64,000 nucleotides of DNA from Chromobotia macracanthus (lineage: Eukaryota > Chordata > Actinopteri > Cypriniformes > Botiidae). The notes under the pieces are model-generated. The model saw nothing but the letters and a program-made list of their open reading frames with translations. It did not search any database and had not been told where the DNA came from. How positions within the stretch are numbered: position 1 is the first letter of the stretch; the number at the start of each line of letters is the position of its first letter. Where the stretch lies: NCBI GenBank assembly GCA_036877525.1, contig JAZGTH010000073.1, positions 558,001 through 622,000 of the forward strand, in the 5' to 3' direction. Position numbers and translations under genes: made by a program. Of this stretch, positions 41,655-53,528 are shown piece after piece.

Positions 41655-41708
41655 CATTTACATTTATGCATTATGCAGACACATTTATCCAAAGTGACTT
41701 ACAGTGCA
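41655..41708 (-). repeat. Teleost interspersed repeat tail, reverse copy
   Basis: Read on the minus strand it gives GTCACTTTGGATAAAT followed by GTGTCTGCATAATGC, the same tail as the plus-strand copy at 1809-1848. Confidence 0.6.
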
Positions 41709-42075
41709 TTCACAGTATCAGTATTTTTCAGTACAACCACACTAAGTCTTTATAATCCTACTGCCTAAACAACAGGCCAGACAACCAAATACTGCAAATG
41801 TTTCTCAAATCTATTAAGGCAAAAGACACGCTAAGATCTGCCATATCATAGAATTAAACAGTTTACTAAACCACTCTAAGCCACTGCCTATGTCTTCTCA
41901 AAGTCAGTGTAAACAACCAGGTAAAAATAATATTAACCAGGATCTGACAGAGATCAGGTCTGTCACACAGTGTTAATGCATAAAATATGCCAGTTCAGCT
42001 CTGAGACCCTGTCAGCTGACAGTAAGTCAGGAAGAAAGTTCACACACTCGATATTTATACAGACAAAGAAATAAC

Positions 42076-42081
42076 TTTATT
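42076..42081 (-). terminator. Candidate poly(A) signal of the elongase gene
   Basis: AATAAA on the minus strand about 1.55 kb beyond the stop codon. The inferred 3' UTR spans about 42060-43623, which holds no other gene signal. Confidence 0.4.
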
Positions 42082-43623
42082 TTAAGGACAAAAATAAATA
42101 CAAAACTGATGAACACTTAATAGTCTGAGAACATAATTGTTTCCCAAGCTTTTTACCCATTGTGGCACTTGTTAAACTCTAAAGTTGGTGATGTAGACTA
42201 GTACCACTCATCTCCAGAAATACTTTTAACATACATTCAGCTTTGCTGTTCTTATTTTTAAGATGGCCTAAACAAATTCTATGGCTGCCATCTATATTTC
42301 ACATAACAATGGGAAAAGCCACTACATAAAATATTTAAAACAGAATAAATAATTAGGCATTCTAAGAAACAAGTGAAAACAGGACACATTTGAGGCAAAT
42401 AAACTACATACTGCAGGTACTGTAGCAGCAATGTTTTAAATGATTACATCAGACTTTACAAACTGATTCAACTCTCCAAGATCTGTTCTCAGAAGTCTAC
42501 TAGAATACCTTTTTTAAACAATGATCCATTTAGGGGTAAACCTAATAACTTTTGATGGAAAAACTAAACACTGCCCCACGATAAGTGTTTAATGATTAAA
42601 CAAAATGTCATACAGGTGACTATATGTGATGAATAAATAAAAATACAACATACATTTTACTATGACTATAAGGTTGGCAAAAGCTTAACTACCACCAATT
42701 TCAGTGCTGTGATGTAATTTGAATAACCACCGAACTAGTAAACCTCAAAGCTAAGGAACAATTTCCTACTAACTCTACCCATGTGTTATTCAAGGGCGGG
42801 TGAGAGCCCAAATCAATCATTTCCTTGCCTTTTTTTGTACTGTAACCCAGAACTGCAGTGAACTCAGGACAGAAACATGCATAGAATGAGACAGAAAATA
42901 GGTGTCGTCATTCTAGAGAATCTAAAGAATTGCTGCCTAAAACTGTCCACCAATAAATTTCAGGGAACCTGTACAACCAGTCAGCACAGACACTGTAGGT
43001 TTCTGTGACATCATGAGGTTGTTACAGTGCAGTAGTTCAGGCACTACAGCTGCAGACCCAGCTGGGAGAAAAATGTATCTGTGGAATGAATTTTTTTAAC
43101 ATGACCCAAAGAAAAAAAATGAAGTACTAAACATGATTTTGAAGACGCTGCTTTGACAAATCACTTGTCCTCAGGCCAGAAACACATGCATGCATGTATG
43201 CACGCACATACACAGGTTTCAGTACACAGTAGAATGTAGCCTGAGCTCAGCTAAAACATAGCGTACACTACATGTTATCAGTCTACAAGTAAGCAAACAT
43301 GGACTTTAGAAGATTAGAAATTCTGGCCTGTTGGTCTACGAGAAGAGCAATCATACAGAACTGGAGATTCAGAACCACCCTCCATAAAGTCTGTCCGCTC
43401 CTCTAAACTACCCTGCAGTTCAAAAGCACTAAATGAATTTTTGCTTTTGATGCCCTTTGCTTAACCAATACAAAAATCAACAACTTAAAACAACTTGTAT
43501 TTAAACAGCAAGAGAAGCTAGGCTGCAATCGCTATTATTTACCTTAAAAAAACAAACATACAATCAAAAACACTAACAAGGGTAAACAATCAAGAGTGAA
43601 AGACAATGTTGCAATCCTGTGTC

Positions 43624-46219
43624 TTAGTCTGTTTTAATGCTTGTGGGCTTGGAACCCTTCACATAAGACTGATAAAAGAAAGAGGTAAAAAGGAGCAGAT
43701 AGCTGAGGTACATGAGTGAAGCCCACATTATGTTATCTATATAAGAGGGACAATCCCCATCCTGCATCCACCTGTACACCAACGCACTCACTGCCAGCCC
43801 CATAGCCATCTGGGCAATCTGGGAGGAAGTGATGATGATGGCACAGGGTTTTGGCACACGGAGCCCTGCAGCACGAGCAGCATAGTAGCTGTACATGAAT
43901 GCATGCACTGTGTAATTCATGGTCATGAACCAGCCCCCACCAGCCACCTGGTCTTTGTAGGAATACCAGGAGTAAACCAGCACAGTAATGTGATGATACC
44001 AGTGCAGGAAGATGAGCCGCTGTTTACGCAGGACAATAAACATTGTGTCCCCTAAAAAATGTGGAGATAAAATAGGTTCAGATTACAAAAAAGGCCTTCA
44101 GGCATGACATTTTATAGTCAATGTTACAAATAGCCTTTGAAAAATGACTGCACAAAGAACAATTAAGATTGAGAAGAAAAGCAAATTAATTCTGAATCAG
44201 AGCTCACCTAGTTCCGGGGCTTTACTCAGCACAAAGGCACAAGCCCAGAACTTGCTAATGGGACCATTGTAGAAGCTCTGATCACAAACAGACTGCTTGA
44301 AACCACTGGTGCTGAGAATGTACAACATGAAGCACCCTGTTCTCACAGCTCCAATGATGCTGAAAAAAGAAAGCATTAACTGTAAATAAGCATGCATGAT
44401 GGCAACCTCTCCTGGCATCGTGTCTGTGTCATGTTTGTTTCCATGACAAATAATTAAGCACTCATGGGAAGTGAAAAGAGAGGAGCTTGTTTTGGGTATG
44501 TCACATGGAAACATTACTAGGGTAACAGGTTTGACTCCAGTTTCTATGTTAAACTGAAGTCAATACCAATACATCGCCTAAGGTGAAAATCCAGTTGCTG
44601 TGAGACCCAAAGGGCATGTGACAAGAGGTCAGCCATCCAATCACATTATTCCTTTGTTGTATTTACAAGCATGCAAACAGCTACCTTGCCCAATGGTAGA
44701 GGACTACCGACAGTTACTTTGTGGTGGCTGTCATCTCTGTCCTCTTTGAGAAGTAAAACCTAACCTAAAACAATAGCAGCTGAGATTTAAAAACCACATG
44801 AAGGGCAGAGTCTCACAAATATGCTGCAGAGAAATTTAACTCCCTCTCTAAATATGTCAGTGACATGCAGTCGGACATGTTCATGTTTCAAACAGCAGTT
44901 TTGCAGTTCACAATAGATATTGTTTCCTAAAAGTGAAACTGGCTGATAAATAAGTTCTAATACTCAAAAGATATAGTGAAAGCTTCCCGTAGCTTTAGAA
45001 CACCCTGACAATACAAAACCATGAATGTCCATTATATGATCAAACAAAATTCAAGATGCAATTCAAGATGCACTTTCAGATGCAAAATTCAAGATGCACA
45101 AGATGCAAATATGCAGATGATACGGTACTGGACAGTTGCAACCCTTGATACTCGATGGACATGGGGTGGAAACAGTCAGCAATTTTATACATTTAAGAAC
45201 ATTTATGGATAGTCATCTGATTTTTGGAAATGTAAACTATGATTATAAAAAAAGCAATGCAGAGGCCGTATTATATTATGAGGTTAAAACAATTTGGCAT
45301 AAGCAAGAATATTTTAGATTTCCATGTTTTTAAGAATCTTGTAGAGAGTATGTTTTTAAATATGACTGTATGGAAATCTGAAAACATTAAAGTGTCTAAA
45401 GTGGTTAATTTAGCTATATAGGTAAGAAACAAAGGTAACAAAATGATATTTAGATATCAAAAATTCAACAAACAGGCTTGGTTAATACACAGGATTTTTC
45501 TCATCCTTTACATTCTCGGTTTCAGTTACTTTCAAAGAGACGTTTTGGACAACCTGAGGTGTTGATGTAACCATCAACATGAGGTGTTGATGTAATGCTG
45601 AGGTGTTTATGGTATTTTTTATACTGTTTTATATATATTTGTTTTGTTGGTTGGTGTCCTTGTTGATGGTGTATGGTGAAGTCAAAATTTCCAATAAAAG
45701 GACCTAATCTGTCCTAAACAAACACCACATACATTTCTGGAAAGACTACATGCATACATATTGTACATTGAATGTATGAAAACCTCCCCTGGTCGATAAT
45801 AAAGAAGCTAAATTGAGTGTGCTGTGTTGCCAACATGCTTCACTTACCTAAAGATGGCCAGACTGAGCGACCAGAGCAGCAACAGTCTACGCAGATCAAG
45901 TCTCGGCCTTTTCTTCATAAAGCGCTGCCCTCCAAACACAAGAACTACATACACACCACCAAACAAGAACGATGTTTTCCTGAAAGAGACAAAATGACAC
46001 CATAAAGTTGTACTGAACGGTACGTACCTCCAAACGCAACAGAACGCGACAGTATTCAGATTTCTACAGATGCGTATGATTTGTTTATTATTTAGATATA
46101 AGCACAAACCAGAATTGTTCTTACCAGTTGTCTTGCATCCATTCAATAGCTACCCTCTCATCAAAGCGCCGCTCAAAACCATATTCAGTCAGAGGAAGCT
46201 GAAATTCAGTCCCGTTCAT
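43624..46219 (-). CDS. elovl6l: ELOVL6-type very-long-chain fatty acid elongase (elovl6-like / elovl3)
   Basis: Four exons join in frame to 268 aa: 46125-46219, 45848-45979, 44208-44359 and 43624-44051. The start is MNGTEFQLPLTEYGFERRFD. The ELO core is complete: KQSVCDQSFYNGPISKFWA, LSKAPELGDTMFIVLRKQ, the histidine box HWYHH in LIFLHWYHHITVLVYSW, and GGGWFMTMNYTVHAFMYSYY. Several hydrophobic membrane helices are evident. ELOVL enzymes are ER 3-ketoacyl-CoA synthases that condense malonyl-CoA onto acyl-CoA; the ELOVL3/6 branch extends C16-class saturated and monounsaturated chains (family knowledge). The sequence resembles ELOVL6 more than mammalian ELOVL3, but the chromosome-10-like neighbours point to an elovl6l/elovl3 copy rather than elovl6 itself. 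The tail SKPTSIKTD lacks a classic KKXX signal. The gene lies head to head with the dead mtg1, about 1 kb apart. Confidence 0.9.
45050..45118. repeat. Irregular tandem repeat in elongase intron 2
   Basis: The unit TTCAAGATGCA recurs about four times with small changes. It lies in the 1.5-kb intron 44360-45847, which otherwise shows no coding signal. Confidence 0.7.
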
Positions 46220-46433
46220 TGTAAATAAAGAGAACAAATTCTTTTCGTTTCACCTGTGATAATCTGTGATGAAGAAGTTAATACAACTCGATAAAATAGC
46301 TCTGTCGACGACTAGTTGCACAGTAGGGCGTCTCTTACTTAACTACCTAGACAGCCTCAAACACACACCTGTGCACACACACCTGTCACATTTAAATACA
46401 GGGTGGAGTTTATAATGGAGTCTATACTAAATC

Positions 46434-46448
46434 TTGGCTCTGAGCCAA
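46434..46448. promoter_or_regulatory. NFI/CTF palindrome upstream of the elongase gene
   Basis: TTGGCTCTGAGCCAA is an exact full NFI site (TTGGC, five bases, GCCAA), about 215 bp before the elongase ATG. A TATA-like ATTTAAAT lies near 46391. Use is inferred. Confidence 0.5.
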
Positions 46449-47019
46449 GGGCCAGTTTTGCGTTTCCTGAAAGAAATGCCAGCGTAATGAAGCAAAAGAT
46501 CAGTATTACATTTTTCAGAGAGGTTTACAGCCAAATGTAGATTGTAAATCAAACAAACCAGATTTCAAAAGACCAATCATAATATAGTTTGAAGACATGC
46601 GACATCATCACTGACTGCCGAACGTTCTCGGTTTAACTTTTTAACTTTATATTTAAGATTTAAGGTTTAAAATTTGACAACTGAGAGCGCTGTTCTGTGG
46701 TAGAAATCAAAAGGTGTATATTGAGGGCTGATTCAGACAGAAGAGGATGTAACAAGTTGTATTACTAATGAAATCTACAGAAATAAAACTACAGAAAAAA
46801 CGTTTTAATCTGTTTTCTTTGAGCCACTGTTTGATCTTTTTTTAACAACTTTCAGATCTTTACACCCAAGCTTAAAGAAAAAATAAACATAATGGAATTT
46901 TAAACCTAAAACAATAAATGTGCAGTTTTGTAAAATATCATACATGCTATAGTACAGATAAAAACCGGCTCTGCTGTTTTCTGTTAGCAATCTGCGCGTC
47001 CTGTATTTACACTGCCAGT

Positions 47020-47033
47020 CCAGTAGATGGCGG
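47020..47033 (+). promoter_or_regulatory. CTCF-like motif between elongase and mtg1 relic
   Basis: CCAGTAGATGGCGG fits the core consensus CCASYAGRKGGCRS at all 14 positions. It sits 156 bp before the dead mtg1 start. Confidence 0.5.
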
Positions 47034-47188
47034 TAGCAATTCATTCTATTCAGTAACAACACAGAAGAAGTATTGCAGTGCCTTGTGTTACAGTCTTATG
47101 AATCTTTTGAAGATTTTTGTTATTATTTTTTTGCTGGCGTTTGATCTTACTAAATACAGTCTGTAGCCAGATTGACCGAGCGGCTACA

Positions 47189-47353
47189 ATGAGGGTTTAT
47201 CAATTTTTACTCAATGCTGCTAAATTTAGGAAAGCGTTTAACTTTGGTGAATGAGAGGTGGCACACTGCTTCCCTGGCATCATAAAATCATTAAACCAAT
47301 GGCGTTTTACGTATTTAGTGTCTATTTCAGAATAAATTGTAAATCATCAATTT

Positions 47354-47428
<75 letters not shown>

Positions 47429-48820
47429 TAGTACTTAAATGATGGGCAAACAACCAATAGTATATAACAGACTGTTTTTTATTTCACCAGAGTATTCTGA
47501 AGCGGTTTGAGAAGGAAGGTGTGATGAATGTTATGTTTACAGACTGCTTGAAACAAAGATAGGAGAATGTAAAAAAGGTGAGCATGGTTAGACATGACAG
47601 GAGGTGATGCTGCCTTATTTTAAAGAAACTGTTCTATGCAATGTTGCCAGATTGTTCCTTTTGTGACAGAGTTGATAGAAAATGGGACACTTTACCACAG
47701 AGAAGATGTGAGTCATGGAAAATGTATTTAAATGATTTTGTCAGCTTACGTGTTGCTATAAAGCTTTCTGACTTTCCAGAAGTTTGATGGTCATTGGTGT
47801 GCAAAATGTGGGCAAGTTATCACTAAGTAATGCTGTAAGAAGAAATTATTTAAAAAAGTTTTGATTTAATGTTGTTATAAACCTAATGTTGCTGCTACAA
47901 ATGCTAATTTACAAACAAACAATAAGCATAAACATTACACAATTTTTATTATTGCTGTCAGGCAAAGCTTCAAAAGTTGGAGGTGAACCAGGAATTACAA
48001 AAACTGTCTTGACCAAAATTCAGGTGTGCTGTATTAATTATCATTTGATTCGTGGATTGTATTGGATTAATGTGTCTTCCAGTAGTATGAAAAGTAACTT
48101 ATAACTTTACTAGGTCTGCGAGCGACCCATAATTCATTTACTAGACACCCCAGGAGTTTTACCACCTAGAATAGAGAGACCATAATGAAACTTGCTTTAT
48201 GTGGTTGGTCACACAGGTTCAGAATAAAAGTACATCTGTAAATGCTCTGTAGAATTGTTGCTGTCATTATATCATGATTGTAAGGTCATGCTTGTGTCTC
48301 CTTTTGAACAGGTACAATTTTGGACCATTTCGTTGGTGGGGATATCATTGCAGATTATCTGCTGTTTTCACTGAACAGACAAGACATATTTGGGTAGGTC
48401 TTGTGATGGTACTTATCAATGTATTTTGAGCCCTCTGAAAATTATAATGTAGCAAATAGTGAAATCATTTAGACTTGTAACAATTTCCCCATAGTTATGT
48501 TGAAAAGTACGACCTTGAAGAGCCTTGTGATGATATCCAGCATGTGCAGCATGTATAGCTGTGAAACTGGGCAAGACCAAGCATGTGAAAGCCATCAATG
48601 GGGTTGGTAAGTTGATGTGATTTTTACTTTAGTGAGTGTGCAATTACAACAGTTTATTTATATGTAGTTTGATGCCACACTATGCTGATCTGTGATCTAT
48701 CATTTTGTGATTCCTTATAACTTTAGGTAACATTACCGTCCAAGTTCCAGACTAGACTGCAGCAGCCTATGATTTCATCATTGTTCCGAAAAGGAGAACT
48801 TGGAAACATGGAAAACTTGG
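47189..48820 (+). pseudogene. mtg1: Decayed mtg1 (mitochondrial ribosome-associated GTPase 1)
   Basis: Exon relics run in MTG1 order. 47189-47311 reads MRVYQFLLNAAKFRKAFNFG, then TGA at 47252, then EVAHCFPGI. 47491-47577 reads FEKEGVMNVMFTDCLKQR with TAG at 47560. 47651-47707 reads IVPFVTELIENGTLYHRED. 47780-about 47859 carries the P-loop as GVQNVGKLS, where the family has GVPNVGKSS. 47962-48023 reads KASKVGGEPGITKTVLTKIQ. 48114-48203 reads VCERPIIHLLDTPGVLPPRI, then loses about 7 nt. 48312-48393 reads TILDHFVGGDIIADYLLFSL. 48495-48606 reads YVEKYDLEEPCDDIQHV, then a shift and TAG at 48556. 48727 onward reads NITVQVPD, then TAG at 48753. The exons expected between 47311 and 47491 are missing and an (AT)n palindrome occupies that place. 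Splice sites and phases are mostly kept. MTG1 is a circularly permuted GTPase acting in mitochondrial ribosome assembly (family knowledge). It adjoins sprn as in human. Confidence 0.9.
47345..47444. repeat. (AT)n microsatellite inside an inverted repeat
   Basis: About 67 bp of pure AT (47361-47427) is flanked by CATCAATTTAAGTACT on the left and AGTACTTAAATGATG on the right, which are reverse complements except for one missing base. The whole can fold into a long hairpin. It replaces the missing mtg1 exons. Confidence 0.95.
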
Positions 48821-49013
48821 AAAACGAAAACTAATAAAACTAATAAAACATGGAAGTATTTTTTGCTATTTTTTCACCGATTTATGTGAAGTATTGCAAT
48901 AACAGTGTGACCACACTTGAGACTGGAGACTGAGCACATGTAAGGAAAGCACTTTCAATGCACATTAATGACACAATGCAAGATAATGCACAATAAATCT
49001 GGACATATCTTGT

Positions 49014-49019
49014 TTTATT
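49014..49019 (-). terminator. Candidate poly(A) signal of sprn
   Basis: AATAAA on the minus strand about 1 kb after the sprn stop. The 3' UTR would span about 49000-50010, which holds no other gene signal. Plus-strand AATAAA matches near 48991 and 49050 could be relics of mtg1. Confidence 0.35.
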
Positions 49020-50010
49020 GTATATGTTTATCATATCATTAAGTGCATTGAATAAATTTTTACTGGAATTAAAGTTACAATAAATTACTTCATTTTATAT
49101 AGCTTCATTTAATTTTACTAGCTCAACTCTTATTCATATATTTGTATCTGAAACCATGTATTAAAACCAAAACACAGCACTACTTATAACAAATTCATTT
49201 TCTACTGCCTCAGTACAGAATATACTTTTGCCAAATGTTTGTGGACTACAGTATCCATTTTATTTGTCATATAATTACTTTGATTTCTAAAATAATCTTT
49301 TAATGTCTAGTGGCAGTCACATACAACTTATGAAGTTATTTTTATAAAAAGCATTTCAGTCTTTTGACGTTTCTTAAAGTATTGTGCAATTCTGCATTCA
49401 CATTGTTTTGTAGATTATCAAAAATGTTTACTGGAAATACAAAATGCTTCAAATAGATCTGAGTAATTAAAAAGCATGACCAAGATTTTAAAGAAATTTA
49501 AAAACATGGAACATCCTCATTCCAAGATGGAAGTACAGGTATAGATATTCCTCCATATATTCTACATGTGTTTCATATCCCTTTAATCTGCACACAATTA
49601 TTACTGTTGAAAGTGAATATAGATGTGGGTAAACAGACTAAATTCATATAAAAAGATTCACACTGTGTAAACCTCAAACACGCAAGGACAGTGGCGCATC
49701 TTCAACAGTACACAACATTAACATGGTATTTCTGCAATCTATTGCATGTAACCAGCACAATTTAAGTAGTCTATAGTTTTATAGTTACCTAATGCTTCAG
49801 TTGAAGCAAACTATGCAGGCTAATCTTTTCAAATCCTAAACACCTACTTGCTAACTAAATAAAATGGTTTTGAAGCGTTCTTTTATCTGCTTATCTTTTT
49901 GTGTTGTGCAACAAAGTACACATTATCAACATCAGTGTGACAAATTTGTTGCACAGTAACATACAGACTATAGCTTACTAAGCTGTTTCAAAAATGTGTT
50001 TAATACTGCC

Positions 50011-50412
50011 TCAAGGGGCAAAATACATCACAAAGTTTATGGGCAGGATCAGAGAAAACAGTCTAGTGGTAAAGGAATCATGTCCTGTTGCGCCTGATGT
50101 CCTGGCAAGGTAAAGCTCCCAGTCCGTCCTGTTGTTATAGTAATCATCTCCATTCTCTGAGCTATCATCCGGTCGACGTTGGGCTGACGCGTACCATCCA
50201 CTAGCTCCCAGTGCCACTGCGGCACCAGCTGCAGCTGCCCCTGCCACCCGCACAGCTGGCGAACCACGGGTGCGAGATGCACGACCGCCACCTCGCACGC
50301 TGCCCCGTGCTGACCCCCTGGCTCCTCCTCTGCCACCTTTGGACATCACCTGGTCGCACAGGTATGCTGAAAGCAGGAAAAGTATCCAGCAGGTGGCCAC
50401 AGCCCTGTTCAT
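50011..50412 (-). CDS. sprn: Shadow of prion protein (Shadoo)
   Basis: One uninterrupted coding exon of 133 aa. Residues 1-24 form a signal peptide (MNRAVATCWILFLLSAYLCD). A basic Arg/Gly/Ser repeat follows (KGGRGGARGSARGSVRGG), then the prion-like hydrophobic stretch AGAAAAGAAVALGASG. Next come an acidic segment (RRPDDSSENGDDYY), an N-glycosylation sequon NRT, and a C-terminal hydrophobic tail ending INFVMYFAP, expected to be swapped for a GPI anchor. The length and order match fish SPRN. Shadoo is a neuronal, GPI-anchored relative of the prion protein (family knowledge); no disease property can be read from the sequence. The whole protein lies in one exon, with an acceptor (CATTACCAG) just before the ATG, so an upstream UTR exon is expected; see 51610-51720. 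The dead mtg1 lies downstream in the conserved arrangement. Confidence 0.95.
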   Translation of the reverse strand: MNRAVATCWILFLLSAYLCDQVMSKGGRGGARGSARGSVRGGGRASRTRGSPAVRVAGAAAAGAAVALGASGWYASAQRRPDDSSENGDDYYNNRTDWELYLARTSGATGHDSFTTRLFSLILPINFVMYFAP

Positions 50413-50514
50413 TCTGAAACACCCTGGTAATGACAGAAAATCATTGAGTATGTAAAAACAAATCTTGTAACTAAACTAGATAGAATTTTTGCAGCTGAAT
50501 GTTCCCCTAACATT

Positions 50515-50720
50515 AGTATATGGTTCCCGTTTGTTGTTTTTGTTTGATGTTTTTTGGAAACCAAATAACTTTCAAGGAACAATCACTGCAACCGTAAGAG
50601 TTTTTTTTTAAAGATCACAAAAACGACTTAACCAGAAAGTTCCCTAATGGTTATTTTTATGTTACTGGTTACAACCATAAAATAATGTCCCCAGAACGTT
50701 CTGGCAGACAAAAAGATGTT
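50515..50720. repeat. Probable old DNA-transposon-like repeat in sprn intron
   Basis: Contains GGTTCCCGT and AAGTTCCCTAATGGTTA blocks and the perfect 14-bp palindrome CCAGAACGTTCTGG (50691-50704), a style common in dispersed non-autonomous elements of fish. Ends were not defined. Confidence 0.35.
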
Positions 50721-51609
50721 AGCTGGGCTTCTATTATCCATACAACCACTTAAAAGATATTCTGAATAGGTAGCTTAAAATTTATCTTAAAGAGTTTTAA
50801 GGAAAGGTCTAGTTTTAATTATTTTTAGATTATATAGATTATTATTTTCGTTATCTAATGAGGGTTATGCTGATGATTCTGTAAGTTGCCACTGTAAAAA
50901 CTGCAATTTTCTGTAGGCCTATAGCTATCTTCAGGTAAGCTTGGTAAGTGGCCAGGCCAATAAAGTCTCCTATGTTAGCATGCTGGTTGCCAGAGAATAC
51001 CCTGTGTTAGCATAGACCAAAATGTACACAGGTTATATAATTTCACACACAACTGTAGGTATTAAAATGTTTTAGATTTCATGATGGCCTTATAATGTTT
51101 ACAATTGTTTTATAAATGAAAACACATTTCGCGTAATAAAATAAAGGTAAGAATTCTCACTGGCTATGCTCCAACTAGGTCACTAAATTTACTAGGCATC
51201 CACAACATCTGCTTAAACGGCCAGCGGATACCATACCTCAGCCTTTTGTTATTCTAGTTATATAAGACCCTTAGGAAAATGCATGACAACAAAAATGACA
51301 TGTGCATGCATCGTTTGCCTGGTCACAAATTCAAGATGGTCACGATATCAATAATTCATGCAGTTTTTTAAAAACACGATTATTCAGACTTCACACAAAA
51401 TCGGCATCTGAAGCCCACGTCGCGATAGTCCATGTCGTGTGAAAATCACTGTCGACGTTTACTACTGCTTGTTGTGAGTGTCTCGACTGTAGTGTGTGTG
51501 CATTATTATTAAATGAATACATGTGCTCAGATTGTACGTCTTTGCAACTGTTCATATACATGTCTGTTCGTTTAAATAATTGTATCGTCCGCTATATTGG
51601 GGTACTCAC

Positions 51610-51720
51610 CTCCGTGTATGCCCGCGTCCACAAAATATCTCACGATATCTCCCTATCATGTGTGAAATCAAACGAAACGTATCCGTTATGTAAGGCACCA
51701 CTGCGCGTTGTGTGCTGCTG
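51610..51720 (-). promoter_or_regulatory. Likely non-coding first exon and promoter area of sprn
   Basis: On the minus strand, sequence ending CGGGCATACACGGAG is followed by a strong donor (GTGAGTACC) at 51609. The surrounding 51380-51720 is unusually CpG-rich for this window. Spliced to the acceptor before the sprn ATG it gives a pure 5' UTR exon, the usual SPRN layout. The upstream limit is not known. Confidence 0.5.
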
Positions 51721-52365
51721 GAGATGAATTAGACATGTAGGTGTAGTAATCAGGATTGCTCTTGTCAGAAAATGTACAGTGTTAAAAATTAAAATGTATA
51801 TGCATTTATATACAGCATTATATAGTTTGTTTGATCAAGTGCACCTTATTTCTAATTGACGGATTTAAAACAATGTCTCCATGGTTGTTAGTAACTCTAA
51901 TTTTTTAGACAATTATACTAACGTTTTAATATCCCAGTTCAGCCTGTGATTGTATTTAGCCTGTGTGAATATAATAAACACTTAATTTTAGCAATATGTC
52001 AAATTATTCTTTTAGCCCATCAGTCACAAAATGGACGTGATACAACATCACTGCTGCCTAAATGAGTGAAAGGTCAACACTGATAATGCAATAGCATGAG
52101 AATTTGTTTAGATGTTTGATTTAATGCTAAATTGGGCTACAGTGTGCCAAAATAAACTAAACACAATGAATAGACTGGTTCAACACCAGACTAAAACTGT
52201 ATTGCTGATCATGAACATGGAGAAGATAAGTGCACAAACATGGCAGAATAATAGGTAATACAGTCATTCATTTGTCATAGATGTACAGAGAATCAGATTA
52301 TAAATAACCATTGTAATCTCCAAGCAGGGGTACTACACAAGACCCTGTAAAGGAACAAAAGAAAT
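51721..52365. other. Intergenic between sprn and gprin
   Basis: No coding or RNA signal was recognised. A minus-strand AATAAA at 52378-52383 could end the gprin 3' UTR, which would then be about 1.15 kb. Confidence 0.4.
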
Positions 52366-53528
52366 CATTTATTCATAAAATTCATATAAAGCAGTATATA
52401 GTAAGCTTGCATTTCTGTTGGCTACTTAATATAATATGGACACAACAACTTTGAAATGGTTTAGAATTACAAATACAGAGTGCTTTGTTATTCAGATATT
52501 AAAGGTTGTATTGCTTTTATTGTTACAGTGGAATACATTCTTATTCTGACACATGATTTGCTGTGGCCAATATTTTAAACTGAACAAACAATATTCTATA
52601 TTCAAAAGTTATATGTGTGCTACACAAAATACAGTAGCATTTTGTTTCCCCTGTCATTGTTCCCATGGAGTTCATAACAGTCAATATATAACAATCAATT
52701 ATATTGACAATCGCAACATGCTTGTTATGCTGTTCTGTAGTAATTTTTTATGCTGTTTGTTTTATCTTTAGGGGCCAAGCACCAAACTTATCCGCTATGT
52801 CACTTACTTCCTAATCTTGTCTTGTCATGTGTTTTTCGGCTTTTGGGTTTGCTGTGCCTTCAGTGCCTGTCTTTGCATTGCTGCTTAACCTTTTTTTGAA
52901 CAACTGACAAGTGAAGACTGAAATAAATAACTTCTGCTGCATCTAAAGTCTTAATTTATAATTTTATATATACTATGACCATTTAAAGCAGTTTCATATA
53001 TAGCACACAAACTGTGATAGTATTACCATTTGTATAACTGTATTGTTTTGACCAGCAGGTAGCGCCACAGTTAAATTATTCTCTTACCTCTAACACGGTG
53101 CTGTCACCTAATTTCACATATTGGCTAAATGGACACAATTCTACATAGACTAACGCAAATCAGGAACTCACAATCATCTCTCTTGGGTGAAGGAAAACTG
53201 AACAAGGATAACACAACCAAAACAAGGATAACAAAACCTCTTTAGAGTCTTTCTCCAAATTATTAAACCTTATCAAAACTAGTACTACTATAACTATAAA
53301 TAAGTTTTACTAATAAGTAAAATAAATGGAAGACATGGGTGGATGATTTTTCCATAATGCATCATAGGTTTGTTTTCCAGAAGCAAATACAAAGTACTGT
53401 TGCTAAACACTCCTCCCACTTCAAATACAATGTTTTTTTAGCTGTGATTTGTACACTTTTAGAATAAATCTGCTCTTCACTTTGCTTTCCAAGAGAAGTT
53501 TAAATTATTAGTTTGAGGTCATGTTGGT

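Larger units (their letters stand above)
39850..42055. other. Intergenic between homeobox gene and elongase 3' end
   Basis: No exon was recognised. It contains a strong CTCF-like site (41294-41307) and a reverse copy of the teleost repeat tail (41655-41708). Upstream control sequence of the homeobox gene probably lies in the left part. Confidence 0.5.

Noticed and set aside
50049..50455. Overlapping open frames on both strands around sprn
   Set aside because: They arise from the GC-rich, repetitive Arg/Gly coding of sprn; only the frame with signal peptide and GPI tail fits a known protein.
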